Of a stretch of 64,000 nt of DNA, positions 46,515-55,193 are shown one piece after another. The notes below the pieces were generated by a model. The model was not told the DNA's origin and ran no database searches. It saw nothing but the letters and a program-made list of their open reading frames with translations. Source of the DNA: Bryobacterales bacterium F-183 (GTDB lineage: Bacteria; Acidobacteriota; Terriglobia; Bryobacterales; Bryobacteraceae). The stretch is taken from contig AP025252.1 in the NCBI GenBank assembly GCA_016865505.2, positions 3,100,001 through 3,164,000 on the forward strand. Direction: 5' to 3'. Positions within the stretch are counted from its first letter, which is position 1. The number at the start of each line of letters is the position of its first letter. The translations under genes and the position numbers were made by a program.

Positions 46515-47612
46515 TTATTCGGAAAAAACCGGGGTCGTCCCTTTTATTTGGATGCCGAAGCCTTCCAAACCGACAGCGCGGCGAGGCCGGTTGGTGAGTA
46601 GGCGAATGGTGGTAAGTCCAAGATCGGCAAGGATTTGGGCTCCGATTCCGATTTCGTGTTGGGCGGTGGAATCAGCGCCTTTGCGGTCAAGTTGGCTGAT
46701 GGCATTGTAGCCATGGGGGAGGCCGATGCCGGTTTGGTGAAGGTACACGATGACGCCGCCGTCGCGCGCGATGCGAGCCATGGAGGCGCGGAGGGTCTTT
46801 TCGCAGTCGCAATCGGTGGAGCCGAAGATGTGTCCCAAAGTGCAGTGCGTATGCATGCGGACGAGAACATCCTCTTTGCCCGCGACATCCCCGTTGACGA
46901 GCGCGACGTGACGTTCTCCGGTGATGGGGCTGGAGTAATGTACTGCCTGGAAGGTACCGAGGTCGGTGTGGACGGGGCCTTCCGCTACGCGTTCGGTGAA
47001 GCGTTCGGTCTGCAGGCGGTAGCGAATGAGCTGTGCCACCGAGATGAGCTTGATGCCGTGGTGCGCGCAGAACTCGATGAGTTCGGGTACGCGGGCCATG
47101 GAGCCGTCCTCATTCATGATTTCGCAGATCACGCCGCCGGGGCCGAGGCCGGCGAGACGGGCAAGGTCGACGGCGGCTTCGGTTTGGCCGGCACGCACGA
47201 GAACGCCGCCTTCACGGGCGCGGAGCGGGAACATATGGCCGGGGCGCGCGAGGTCGGTGGGTTTTGTTGCCGGATCCATGGCGACGCGAATGGTCAAGGC
47301 GCGGTCTGCGGCGGAGATGCCAGTGGAGACGCCTTCGCGCGCATCGATGGATTCACAAAAGGCCGTTCCAAAACGCGAGGTATTGGCGGGGGAGATGAGG
47401 TGGAGGTCCAGTGCTTCGCAACGGTCGGGACTCATCGCAAGACAGATGAGACCTCGTCCGTACTTGGCCATGAAGTTGATGATTTCCGGAGTGATGTGCT
47501 CGGCAGCGACGGTGAGATCGCCTTCATTTTCGCGATCTTCGTCGTCGACGACGACCAGCATCCTGCCAGCGCGAAATTCCTCGATCGCCTCCGGAATGGA
47601 CGCGAAAGACAT
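46515..47612 (-). CDS. ribBA: Bifunctional RibBA-type riboflavin synthesis protein with divergent GCHII domain
   Basis: Residues 1-200 are 3,4-dihydroxy-2-butanone-4-phosphate synthase (VDDEDRENEGDLTVAAEHIT, ARPGHMFPLRAREGGVLVR), apparently intact. Residues 210-365 are a GTP cyclohydrolase II domain: zinc ligands are present in THCTLGHIFGSTDCDCEKT. The usual RQEGRGIGL loop is replaced by YLHQTGIGLPHGYN, and the ADSRDY-like motif by GADSTAQHEI, so the cyclohydrolase may be inactive or altered. The ATG at 47612 has TATCCT 8 nt upstream. No FMN riboswitch could be seen in the short upstream region. Confidence 0.88.
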   Translation of the reverse strand: MSFASIPEAIEEFRAGRMLVVVDDEDRENEGDLTVAAEHITPEIINFMAKYGRGLICLAMSPDRCEALDLHLISPANTSRFGTAFCESIDAREGVSTGISAADRALTIRVAMDPATKPTDLARPGHMFPLRAREGGVLVRAGQTEAAVDLARLAGLGPGGVICEIMNEDGSMARVPELIEFCAHHGIKLISVAQLIRYRLQTERFTERVAEGPVHTDLGTFQAVHYSSPITGERHVALVNGDVAGKEDVLVRMHTHCTLGHIFGSTDCDCEKTLRASMARIARDGGVIVYLHQTGIGLPHGYNAISQLDRKGADSTAQHEIGIGAQILADLGLTTIRLLTNRPRRAVGLEGFGIQIKGTTPVFSE

Positions 47613-47728
47613 ATATAACCAGGATACTTGGTATTCTGGAGTTGCCAGCATCCCGCTCCGTTGGTCAGCAGTTCTCCCCTTACCCGTAGTGTCCCTTTAG
47701 GTTGTGCCTAGGAAAGGAAGTCGCAGGA

Positions 47729-49429
47729 GTGTTTTGTTCAGGTCTGAAACAATTCAGCAGGTTTATGTTCTTGGTGAGCCTTGCCACCTGTTCGTTGATG
47801 GCTGCGCCGAAGTTGCGCCTCAGCAGTGCGGCGGCGGGTCCGTTCTCTATTGCACAGGGCCAAAACGGCAGAACGCAGACGGTGGATGCGTTCAATGCTG
47901 GCGACGGTGAACTGGGCCTGTCTGTCAGTTCGTCGGAAAGCTGGCTGGTGGCGTCCGTCGGCGGGTCGCAAAGCTGCGGTCAGCCGGGCGGTGTTTGTTT
48001 TCCGGTACGGATGGAATTGCAGACTTCGCAGTTGAGCAAGGGCATTTATACCGGCTTTGTCACGGTGTCCGACCCGAATGCGATTGACGCGCCGCAGACG
48101 ATTTCTGTGACGGTGCAGGTGGGCGGCGGCGTGCCGTCGAACGTACAGATGTACGTGCCGCCGACTGGGGCGGAGGTACGGCGGACGTTTACGACGAGCA
48201 CGTCGTTCCAGGCGAGCGCTTCTTTGTCCGGGGGCCCGAGGTTGCGCGTGCTGGGATCGGGCGGCGGTAGCTTCCGGACGGTGTATTCGTACGATCTGGT
48301 GGCGACAGCCGATGAGGGGACGCCCGAGGGCGAGTACAACGGCAGTATGACGATCAGCGGGTCGTCATTGAGCGATGACAATCGCACGGTGCCGGTACGG
48401 GTACTGGTGACGCAGAAGGCGATTGCTGTGGCGTCTGTGGAGCGGATTCAGTTCCGGATCGCGCAGGGTGCGCTGCCGGTGACCAAGATCTTTTATCTGG
48501 CGAATGCGGGGATGGGTGGGCTTACGGTGTCCGGGGTGGATGCATCGACCGAAGAAGGCGGCGGTTGGCTGTCCGGCAGCTTTGACGGTACGGCGATTTC
48601 AGCGGTTGTGAATGCGGATGGGTTGGCGCCGGGGCGGTATCGCGGCAAGGTGACCGTCAAGAGCGACGCTGCCAACGATGCGTTGGAAGTTCCGGTAGTG
48701 ATTGAGGTGGTGCCCTTGGGCGCTCCGCTGATTTCGTTTCACGGTGTAGTGACAACTGTCGGGAATGAGCCGGATTTGCTGGCACTCGGAGATCTTGTCA
48801 CCGTGCAGGGCGAGATGTTTGTGGGTGCCGGCGCGGGCGGCGAGAAGGTGGCCGACGGGCAGGCTTGGCCGCAATCTCTGACGGGTGTGTCGGTGTTGTT
48901 GAATGGCGCGCCGTTGCCGGTGTCGCGAACGTCGTACGGCGAGATCGACGTACAGATTCCATACGACGCTCCGGAGGGCGAAGGCGTGGTGTATGTCGAG
49001 CGCGACGGGCAGATGTCGAATGGTGCGTCGGTGCAGATTGTGCGCGTGCGTCCGCGGATCTTTTGGGTGACGGACGAGGGCGGCAACTTTGTGGCGACGG
49101 CGGGCGGAGGTCCGATTACGCCGGTAGCTGCTGGGTCGACCATCCACTTTATTGGGGCTGGCTTCGGTCCGCCGACATTCCCGGTGCAGGCTGGTACGGT
49201 GTCGCCGTCGGATCCTCCGGCAACGATTGATCCGTTCCCGGCGGTGCGGTTTGGCGGGTCGCTATTCAACCCGGCGCCGGAGATCGCGCCTTCATATGCG
49301 GGGTTGATGCCCGGTACGGTGGGGATCTATCAGATCACAGTGACGATCCCGCAAGATGTGAATCGCGGGGAACGGGTGCCGGTAGCGGTGAGCGGGGCGC
49401 GAGATCCGATCTTCTTAAACGTTCAGTAA
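47729..49429 (+). CDS. Secreted Ig-repeat protein with TIGR03437 C-terminal domain
   Basis: A 566-residue extracellular protein. The GTG at 47729 is chosen because GGAAAGGAAG lies about 8 nt upstream and it gives a full signal peptide (LKQFSRFMFLVSLATCSLMA); an ATG at 47765 is an alternative. Two BACON/Ig-like repeats (GLSVSSSESWLVASV; GRYRGKVTVKSDAAN) precede a TIGR03437-like C-terminus (ITPVAAGSTIHFIGAGFGPP; GIYQITVTIPQDVNRGERVP). It probably serves as a surface or matrix-binding protein. It is divergent from ribBA and ends at a strong terminator. Confidence 0.75.
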   Translation: MFCSGLKQFSRFMFLVSLATCSLMAAPKLRLSSAAAGPFSIAQGQNGRTQTVDAFNAGDGELGLSVSSSESWLVASVGGSQSCGQPGGVCFPVRMELQTSQLSKGIYTGFVTVSDPNAIDAPQTISVTVQVGGGVPSNVQMYVPPTGAEVRRTFTTSTSFQASASLSGGPRLRVLGSGGGSFRTVYSYDLVATADEGTPEGEYNGSMTISGSSLSDDNRTVPVRVLVTQKAIAVASVERIQFRIAQGALPVTKIFYLANAGMGGLTVSGVDASTEEGGGWLSGSFDGTAISAVVNADGLAPGRYRGKVTVKSDAANDALEVPVVIEVVPLGAPLISFHGVVTTVGNEPDLLALGDLVTVQGEMFVGAGAGGEKVADGQAWPQSLTGVSVLLNGAPLPVSRTSYGEIDVQIPYDAPEGEGVVYVERDGQMSNGASVQIVRVRPRIFWVTDEGGNFVATAGGGPITPVAAGSTIHFIGAGFGPPTFPVQAGTVSPSDPPATIDPFPAVRFGGSLFNPAPEIAPSYAGLMPGTVGIYQITVTIPQDVNRGERVPVAVSGARDPIFLNVQ

Positions 49430-49434
49430 GGTGG

Positions 49435-49464
49435 AAGGCGGGGCAAAAGCTGCCCCGCCTTTTT
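49435..49464 (+). terminator. Bidirectional terminator after the TIGR03437 gene
   Basis: An 11-bp stem (AAGGCGGGGCA at 49435-49445 with TGCCCCGCCTT at 49451-49461) has a 5-nt loop and a following T tract. It separates this gene from the convergent M56-TonB gene. Confidence 0.9.
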
Positions 49465-49467
49465 CGT

Positions 49468-50661
49468 TTACGGCGCCAGTGTGTAGGTGACTTCAATGCT
49501 GGTCTCGACGGATACGGGGTTGCCGTTGAGGAGCACCGGTCGGTATTCCCACTGCTGTACGGCTTTCATGGCGGATTCGACGAGGAGCGGGTGTCCGCTG
49601 ATGACGTGTAGCTTGGCCACTTTACCCTTGTCGTCCAACGTGGTTTCAAATACGACTTTGCCTTGGATGCCTAGCTGCTTGGCTTCGGCTGGATAGACCG
49701 GTGGGACTTTCTTGATGATTTTGAGGTCCTCTACCTTGACCTTGATGGGCTTGGTGGTGCTGCTGCTTTGCGGGAAGCCTTGCAGTGGGGCTGCGGAGGC
49801 TGAGAGGAAGATGAGGCCGATGGCAGCCACGGTGAGTGCGGCGAAGGCTGCGGCCTTATGGTGTTTGGTCATGACATTCTCCTTGAGTTGATGGATGGAT
49901 TGCAGCCGTTCGGCAAGGGAACAGCCGCGGAACATGGAAGTGGCTGCAAGGGTGGAATGGTTGCGGCGAGCGGTGTGCCAAGTGGCGACGAGGAGCAGCG
50001 ATTCGGTGTAGCGGTCCTGGCCTACGCGATTGGCGACGGCTGCGTCCACGGCTTGTTCACGGTCGGTACGCAGGTTGCGGAGCACCCACCAGATGGCCGG
50101 GTGAAACCACAGTAGAGCAGCACAGAGTTCTTCGGCGACGGTCTGCGGCCAGTCTTGGCGGCGGATGTGTTCGCGCTCGTGTTCGACCATCGGGAGACGC
50201 TGGGCTTCTGGGATGGTAAGGGCTTGTGGTGGCAGCAGGATCACGGGATCGAGCCAGCCAAAGGCGACCGGAGAGTGGACTTGGTTTGAGATGCCGATGT
50301 TCTGTTGATGTGGCTTGGCTGTGCGGCGGAGACGGCGAAGTCCATAGAGGCCGACAGCTAGGCGGGCGAACATCGCGGAAGCGCCGATGAGCCAGATGGT
50401 TTGCGCGCTGGGCAAGACGAGGCTGACGTCCTGCGAGGCGGCCTCCATCACGGCGGTGACGCGCTGTACGGGCGCCGATACTGTGACTTTCGACGAGGGT
50501 TGTAGCCAGGGAAGGGCGAGGGCAAGCAGTAGGGTGGCTTGCCAGACACGGACTCGCATGGCGGCGTCGCGCACGCGGCAAATGCGGAGGATTGCTGCTG
50601 CGCCGGCGACCAGCACCAGCACCTGCAGGCTGTAACGGAGGAGGATCGCCCAGGTGATCAT
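49468..50661 (-). CDS. M56 (BlaR1-type) membrane peptidase with C-terminal TonB domain
   Basis: A 397-residue membrane protein. The N-terminal part has three to four transmembrane helices and the zinc motif HEREH (HExxH) near residue 167, with AVDAAVANRVG downstream, typical of peptidase M56. Another hydrophobic helix follows at about residue 280. The C-terminal 90 residues (PPVYPAEAKQLGIQGKVVFE, AMKAVQQWEYRPVLLNGNPV) form a TonB C-terminal domain rather than the penicillin-binding sensor of BlaR1. It overlaps the BlaI-type gene by 4 nt and is probably its antirepressor. Confidence 0.85.
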   Translation of the reverse strand: MITWAILLRYSLQVLVLVAGAAAILRICRVRDAAMRVRVWQATLLLALALPWLQPSSKVTVSAPVQRVTAVMEAASQDVSLVLPSAQTIWLIGASAMFARLAVGLYGLRRLRRTAKPHQQNIGISNQVHSPVAFGWLDPVILLPPQALTIPEAQRLPMVEHEREHIRRQDWPQTVAEELCAALLWFHPAIWWVLRNLRTDREQAVDAAVANRVGQDRYTESLLLVATWHTARRNHSTLAATSMFRGCSLAERLQSIHQLKENVMTKHHKAAAFAALTVAAIGLIFLSASAAPLQGFPQSSSTTKPIKVKVEDLKIIKKVPPVYPAEAKQLGIQGKVVFETTLDDKGKVAKLHVISGHPLLVESAMKAVQQWEYRPVLLNGNPVSVETSIEVTYTLAP

Positions 50662-51032
50662 TTCTTGTCCTTTAGCGCTTTGCGGAGACGTTCGATGTCG
50701 GCGGCGGTGAGCTTGTTGTCCTCAATGAGGTGCAGCAGCAAGGGCTCTGCGGAGCCGTTGAAGACGCGGTTGACGAAGTCCTGCACCATGCCTCCGATGA
50801 CGCGCTGTTTGGCTTCTGACGGGCGGTAGACATGGGCTTTCTCGCCTTGTGTTTTTTTGAGGCGGCCTTTGCGTTCGAGCACCTGCATCATGGTCATGAC
50901 AGTGGTGTAGGCGATTTCGCGTTCTTCGAGGAGACGCTCGTAGACTTGGCGGACTGTGGCCTCGCCGAGGTCCCACACGATTTTCATGATTGCGAGTTCC
51001 TGTTCAGTGAGGGTTGTTGCTTTGGGGCGCAT
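50658..51032 (-). CDS. BlaI/MecI/CopY-family transcriptional repressor
   Basis: A 124-residue winged-helix repressor. It has the family N-terminus LTEQELAIMKIVWDLGEATV and YTTVMTMMQVLERKGRLKK (recognition helix region), with a C-terminal dimerisation part. It should bind the palindrome directly upstream and repress itself with the M56-TonB gene; cleavage by the M56 protein would relieve repression. No target beta-lactamase is adjacent. Confidence 0.9.
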   Translation of the reverse strand: MRPKATTLTEQELAIMKIVWDLGEATVRQVYERLLEEREIAYTTVMTMMQVLERKGRLKKTQGEKAHVYRPSEAKQRVIGGMVQDFVNRVFNGSAEPLLLHLIEDNKLTAADIERLRKALKDKK

Positions 51033-51035
51033 GTC

Positions 51036-51051
51036 TACTAATTATTTAGTA
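51036..51051 (-). promoter_or_regulatory. BlaI-type operator palindrome
   Basis: TACTAA and TTAGTA flank an AT-rich 4-bp centre as a perfect 16-bp palindrome, 3 nt upstream of the repressor's ATG. This matches the general form of BlaI/MecI operators (TACA/TGTA type half-sites), although the half-site differs. A second short palindrome (ACGAATTCGT, 51051-51060) adjoins it. Confidence 0.55.
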
Positions 51052-51108
51052 CGAATTCGTTCGAATTGCAATAGGAAAGTTGGCGGCAAATGGGACAATG
51101 GACATACA

Positions 51109-51381
51109 GTGCGACAGCTTGCGGAACTTTCCGGAATCGGCAAGGCAGCGTTGCGCGACTTTGAGTTGCTGGGTGTTCACTCGGTTCCGAAGCTTGCGCA
51201 GTGCGATGCCGATGAGCTTTACCACCGCCTTTGCGAGTTAACCGGGCAGCGGCAGGACCCTTGTGTCTACGATGTGTTGCGGTGCGCCATTGAGCAGGCG
51301 CGCGATCCGGAACTGGAGCCTGAGAAGCGCAAGTGGTGGTACTGGAGCAAGGTTCGAAAAGCGCAGGGTCCGGTGCTGTAG
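51109..51381 (+). CDS. Helix-hairpin-helix protein, Cdd1 (pathogenicity locus) family
   Basis: A 90-residue protein with a helix-hairpin-helix-type motif (RQLAELSGIGKAALRDFELL) and the family's second half (QRQDPCVYDVLRCAIEQARD, then KWWYWSK). It matches the Cdd1 family, which has no known function. The start is taken as the GTG at 51109, with GACAAT 9 nt before it; the frame is open further upstream into the repressor gene but would overlap the operator. thrC begins 7 nt downstream, so the two are probably co-transcribed. Confidence 0.7.
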   Translation: MRQLAELSGIGKAALRDFELLGVHSVPKLAQCDADELYHRLCELTGQRQDPCVYDVLRCAIEQARDPELEPEKRKWWYWSKVRKAQGPVL

Positions 51382-51388
51382 ATAACGA

Positions 51389-52693
51389 ATGCCAACGAGT
51401 TTTCTTCGCTGTTTCAACACCGCCTGTGCGGCCGTGTATCCGGTGACCGAGGTCATCTACAATTGCCCGAAATGTGGGGGCCTGCTGGAGGCGGCTTACG
51501 AGAAGCCGACTTGGACCGCCACGGAGATGAAGCGGACTTTTCGAGAGCGCCGCATGGACAATGCGCCGATCAATCAGAGCGGCATCTGGCGGTATCGCGA
51601 GCTGTATCCGTTCTTGGATTCGGACGAGCACATCGTTACGTTGCGGGAAGGGAACACGCCGCTGCTCGATGCGCCTCGCGCGGCGAAGTACGGCGGGCTG
51701 GATCAGATCACGTTCAAGCATCAGGGGTTTAATCCCACGGGGTCTTTCAAAGACAACGGCATGACCTGCGGTGCGTCACAGGCGCGGCGTTTGGGCATGC
51801 AGCGCGTGGCTTGTGTGTCGACGGGCAATACGTCTGCGTCGATGGCGGCGTACGCGAGTGCGGGCGGTTTGCAGCCGATTATCTTTATTCCGCACGGGAA
51901 CATTTCGTACGGCAAGCTGGCGCAAGCGTTGGAGTACGGCGCGCAGACGTTGCAGGTGGAAGCGAACTTTGACCAGATTCTGGCCCTGGTTCGTGTACTG
52001 GCCGAGCGGCTGGGCATTTATCTGCTGAATTCGATCAATCCGTTCCGCATCGAAGGGCAGAAGAGCATCGCCATCGAGATGATGGATCAGCTGGATTGGA
52101 ATCCGCCAGACTGGATCGTGCTGCCGGGTGGGAATCTGGGCAATGTGTCCGCAGTGGGTAAGGGTCTGCGGGAGTTGAAAGAGCATGGGTTCATCACCAA
52201 GCTGCCGAAGCTTGCGGTGATTCAGGCTGCTGGTTCCGCGCCTTTTTACGACTACATGGCGGAAGCAGGACGTACGTTCCATTCCGTGACGCATCCGGAA
52301 ACGTTGGCGACGGCGATCAAGATCGGCGATCCGGTGAGCTGGCCGAAGGCGGAGCTTGAGATTCGTACGGCAGGCGGCGTGGTGGAGAGTGCGTCCGAGC
52401 AAGAGATTGCGGACGCTAAGGCCGTGATTGGCGCGGCGGGGATCGGGTGTGAGCCTGCGTCTGCGGCTACGCTGGCGGGCATCAAGAAGCTGACGGCGGC
52501 TGGTGTGATCCGCGCGGATGAGCACGTGGTGGCCATCCTAACCGGGCATGTGCTCAAGGATCCCGATTACATTTATCGCTATCACACGGGGCAGTTGAAA
52601 GATCCTGCCGGTTCGGCGATTGCGGCTACCTTTGGCAATGCGCCTACGGTTGTGCCGAACGACGCGGACGCGATTGCTAAGTTACTCGGGTAA
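51389..52693 (+). CDS. thrC: Threonine synthase
   Basis: ThrC converts O-phosphohomoserine to threonine with PLP. The 434-residue protein has an N-terminal zinc-ribbon-like part (CFNTACAAVYPVTEVIYNCP, then KCG), the PLP Lys in GFNPTGSFKDNGM, and a GGNLGNVSAVGKGL phosphate-binding loop. It is the shorter threonine synthase type found in many bacteria. The stop overlaps the convergent metallo-hydrolase gene by 12 nt. Confidence 0.93.
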   Translation: MPTSFLRCFNTACAAVYPVTEVIYNCPKCGGLLEAAYEKPTWTATEMKRTFRERRMDNAPINQSGIWRYRELYPFLDSDEHIVTLREGNTPLLDAPRAAKYGGLDQITFKHQGFNPTGSFKDNGMTCGASQARRLGMQRVACVSTGNTSASMAAYASAGGLQPIIFIPHGNISYGKLAQALEYGAQTLQVEANFDQILALVRVLAERLGIYLLNSINPFRIEGQKSIAIEMMDQLDWNPPDWIVLPGGNLGNVSAVGKGLRELKEHGFITKLPKLAVIQAAGSAPFYDYMAEAGRTFHSVTHPETLATAIKIGDPVSWPKAELEIRTAGGVVESASEQEIADAKAVIGAAGIGCEPASAATLAGIKKLTAAGVIRADEHVVAILTGHVLKDPDYIYRYHTGQLKDPAGSAIAATFGNAPTVVPNDADAIAKLLG

Positions 52694-53446
52694 GGGCCAG
52701 ACGAGGCGCTCGCCGAGTTCGAGTACACGATGAGGCTGCCGGATGCTGGTGGCTTCGCGTACGAAATCCTGCGGGTCCGCGGTGTTGAATTCGAACATGT
52801 CGTAGTGGCAGGGGATGACGAGCTTGGCGCCGATGTACTTGCCGAGGTACGCGGCTTCTAACGCGGACATGTTGCCGACTTTGCCGTTGATGGGCAGGAG
52901 GGCGATGTCGATACCTTGCGGCTTTAGCGTTTGCACCATGCCCTGGTAGAGCAGGGTGTCGCCCGAATGATAGACGGTGAAGTTGCCGAAGCGTACGACA
53001 TAGCCCAGGTATTCGGGCGTTTTCTCTTCATGCTTGGCGGGTACGGCGAGGAACTCGAAAGGTCCCACAGAGGTGGTTTCGCCGGGCGCGAGGCCGAGGG
53101 GCCATTGGGGATCGCAGCCTAAGCGGTTGACCACGAAATCGCGATTTACTTCCGGAATCACGAGTTGCTTGGGCTGCATGGCGCCTAAGGTTTCCGCATC
53201 CAAATGATCGGTGTGATTGTGGGTGGACGTGGCCACGTCGACGAAGCGGAGAGTGGCGGGGTCGGCGACGATGGGCTTCATGCGGACGTGCGGCTTGTTG
53301 GTGTTGGCGTACTTGCGGGTGAGCGAGTCCGACAGGTAGGGGTCGAAGCAGAGCCAGGCGTCCTCAAAGTTGATGAGGAAGCCGCTTTGGCCTAGCCACC
53401 AGAGGGCGAAGGTGCCGTGTGGTGCTGGTGTAAGGTCCAGGCTCAT
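52682..53446 (-). CDS. UlaG-like metal-dependent hydrolase
   Basis: A 254-residue metallo-beta-lactamase-fold hydrolase of the UlaG/UPF0173 type: GTFALWWLGQSGFLINFED, the zinc motif STHNHTDHLD, LPINGKVGNMSALEA, and HYDMFEFN. Known members include the L-ascorbate-6-phosphate lactonase UlaG, so lactone opening of an oxidised sugar is a reasonable inference. The ATG at 53446 overlaps the MetE-like stop (ATGA); it is the last of the six coupled genes starting at 57.8 kb. Confidence 0.83.
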   Translation of the reverse strand: MSLDLTPAPHGTFALWWLGQSGFLINFEDAWLCFDPYLSDSLTRKYANTNKPHVRMKPIVADPATLRFVDVATSTHNHTDHLDAETLGAMQPKQLVIPEVNRDFVVNRLGCDPQWPLGLAPGETTSVGPFEFLAVPAKHEEKTPEYLGYVVRFGNFTVYHSGDTLLYQGMVQTLKPQGIDIALLPINGKVGNMSALEAAYLGKYIGAKLVIPCHYDMFEFNTADPQDFVREATSIRQPHRVLELGERLVWPLPE

Positions 53447-54480
53447 AGTTCTGCGCGTACGATCTTGACGCCGTCCACCAGGGATCTCAGCTTGCGCTTG
53501 GCGGCCCAGCGGGCGGTTTGCGAGAGTCCACAATCGGTGGAGAACGATAGCTTGTCGGGGGCGACGTAGTGCAGACAGCGCCGTACGCGGGCGGCGATGT
53601 CGAGCGGCGTTTCAATGTAGTAGCTCTTGACGTCGACAATGCCGACCGCGACTTCGGTGTACTTGGCGATCTCGCCGATCAGTTCCAATTCCGAGAATTC
53701 GCGGGATGCCATTTCGACGTGGATCTCGTCGGCGTGCATTTGAAAGAACGCCGGGAACATCGGCGCGTACTGGCGGGGGCCGACGGCGCGGGCTTTGTAG
53801 TTGCCGAAGCAGAGATGGGTGCAGATACGAGTCTTGCCGCGGACGCTTTCGACGGTGCGATTGAAGATGTCGACGAAGCGGAGAGGGTCCTCACGGTAGG
53901 CGTAGCAGGACATGGAGGGCTCGTCGACGCAGATCTCCTGGCAACCGGCCTCGACGAGCGATTCGAGTTCCTTGCGGACGATTGGCAGCAGCGCTTCGGT
54001 GACGGCCCAACGGTCGGTGTACATCGAGCCTGGGGTGAGGCGGCCGCTCAAGGTATACGGGCCGGGCACGCTCATTTTGAGCACGGGTCCAGTGGCTGGG
54101 GCGAGGCGCTTGAGGCGGAGGTACTCGTCCAGCGACCCGAGGCCCATGGGCGCTTTGAGTTCGCTGGTGATGGTGTGTTTGCCGCGCTGGTCGTGCGCGG
54201 GGGGGCCGAAGGCGCGCGGGGAGCGCGATTCCATCTCGATGCCTTCGAGGAAGCCGTAGAAGGAGAGGTTGAAGTCCAGGCGGGTTTGTTCGCCGTCGGA
54301 GATGACGTCGAGGCCTGCGGCCATCTGGTCATGAATCGCAGCGACGACAGCGTCGTCCTGCATTTCCGCGATGTCGTCCTGCGCGAAGTCGTCCAGGTGT
54401 TGCGCGGCGTGTTCGAGCCAGCAGGGGAACGGGTAGCTGCCGATGACTGTGGTGCGTAGCGGGATGTTCGTAAGGCTCAC
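53443..54480 (-). CDS. Core MetE-like (cobalamin-independent methionine synthase-type) enzyme
   Basis: A 345-residue protein matching only the C-terminal catalytic half of MetE. It starts with TVIGSYPFPCWL; zinc ligands are visible as His and Cys in THLCFGN (about 217), a Glu downstream, and Cys in STDCGLSQTAR (about 317); GDGEQTR is present in the form SDGEQTRLDF. Such core-MetE proteins transfer methyl or alkyl groups from non-folate donors. In a sugar-type operon its donor may be a methylated metabolite. It overlaps the SDR gene and the UlaG-like gene by 4 nt each. Confidence 0.85.
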   Translation of the reverse strand: MSLTNIPLRTTVIGSYPFPCWLEHAAQHLDDFAQDDIAEMQDDAVVAAIHDQMAAGLDVISDGEQTRLDFNLSFYGFLEGIEMESRSPRAFGPPAHDQRGKHTITSELKAPMGLGSLDEYLRLKRLAPATGPVLKMSVPGPYTLSGRLTPGSMYTDRWAVTEALLPIVRKELESLVEAGCQEICVDEPSMSCYAYREDPLRFVDIFNRTVESVRGKTRICTHLCFGNYKARAVGPRQYAPMFPAFFQMHADEIHVEMASREFSELELIGEIAKYTEVAVGIVDVKSYYIETPLDIAARVRRCLHYVAPDKLSFSTDCGLSQTARWAAKRKLRSLVDGVKIVRAEL

Positions 54481-55190
54481 GAAAGGCTCCAGCCTCCGTC
54501 GACGGACAACACTTGGCCGGTGATGTGCTTCGACTCTTTACCCAACAGGAATAGCGCAGCGGAGGCGATGTCGTCTGCGTCCAGGATGCCGTTGCTTAAG
54601 GGCTGCTTGCGCGCCATGAAGTCCATAATGACGGGGTCGGTTTGTGCGCGGGCGGTCATGGGGGTGCGGACGAGGCCGGGCGCGATGATGTTCATGCGGA
54701 TGCCTTTGGGCGCGTAGTAGGAGGCAGCGGCGCGGGTCATGGCGATGACGCCGCCTTTGGCTGCGCCGTAAGCATGCGTCGCGAAGTGCGCCGGTTCCGG
54801 GTACTCGATAAGGACGCTGCCCAGATTGACGATGGCGCCCTTCTCGGATCGTGCCAGCCAGTGGCGAATGATGGCGCGGTTGATGAGAAAGACCGTGACG
54901 GCGTTGGCCTCAATGGTGGCGCGGAAGGCATCAAGGGTGCATTCATCGAGGGGGCCATCGCCGAAGCGGCGGCCGCTCATGCCGGCAACGTTGAAGAGAC
55001 CGTCGATGCGGCCATCCATCGCTGTTGCAGCGGCGGCGACGGCTGCTTCGGTTTGGGCTTCATCGCGAAGGTCCGCCTGGAAGTCCGCGGTGTCTTCGAG
55101 GCCGATGGTGAAGACGCGGTCTCCACGGCTGCGTGCCATGTCGGCTGCTGCTTGGGCGATTCCCGTGGTGCCGGTGATCAGAAAGTTCAT
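54477..55190 (-). CDS. Short-chain dehydrogenase/reductase (SDR)
   Basis: A 237-residue NAD(P)-dependent oxidoreductase with the variant glycine motif FLITGTTGIAQAAADMA, the catalytic Ser in IVNLGSVLIEY, YGAAKGG (YxxxK), and the C-terminal HITGQVLSVDGG of classical SDRs. The substrate is unknown; a sugar, polyol or hydroxyacid is likely from the operon. The start is 3 nt from the upstream gene's stop. Confidence 0.87.
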   Translation of the reverse strand: MNFLITGTTGIAQAAADMARSRGDRVFTIGLEDTADFQADLRDEAQTEAAVAAAATAMDGRIDGLFNVAGMSGRRFGDGPLDECTLDAFRATIEANAVTVFLINRAIIRHWLARSEKGAIVNLGSVLIEYPEPAHFATHAYGAAKGGVIAMTRAAASYYAPKGIRMNIIAPGLVRTPMTARAQTDPVIMDFMARKQPLSNGILDADDIASAALFLLGKESKHITGQVLSVDGGWSLS

Positions 55191-55193
55191 GTT

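Noticed and set aside
47613-47728. Possible FMN riboswitch upstream of ribBA
   Set aside because: The upstream region is short, lacks the conserved RFN-type blocks, and the -10-like box is 8 nt from the start codon, leaving no leader.
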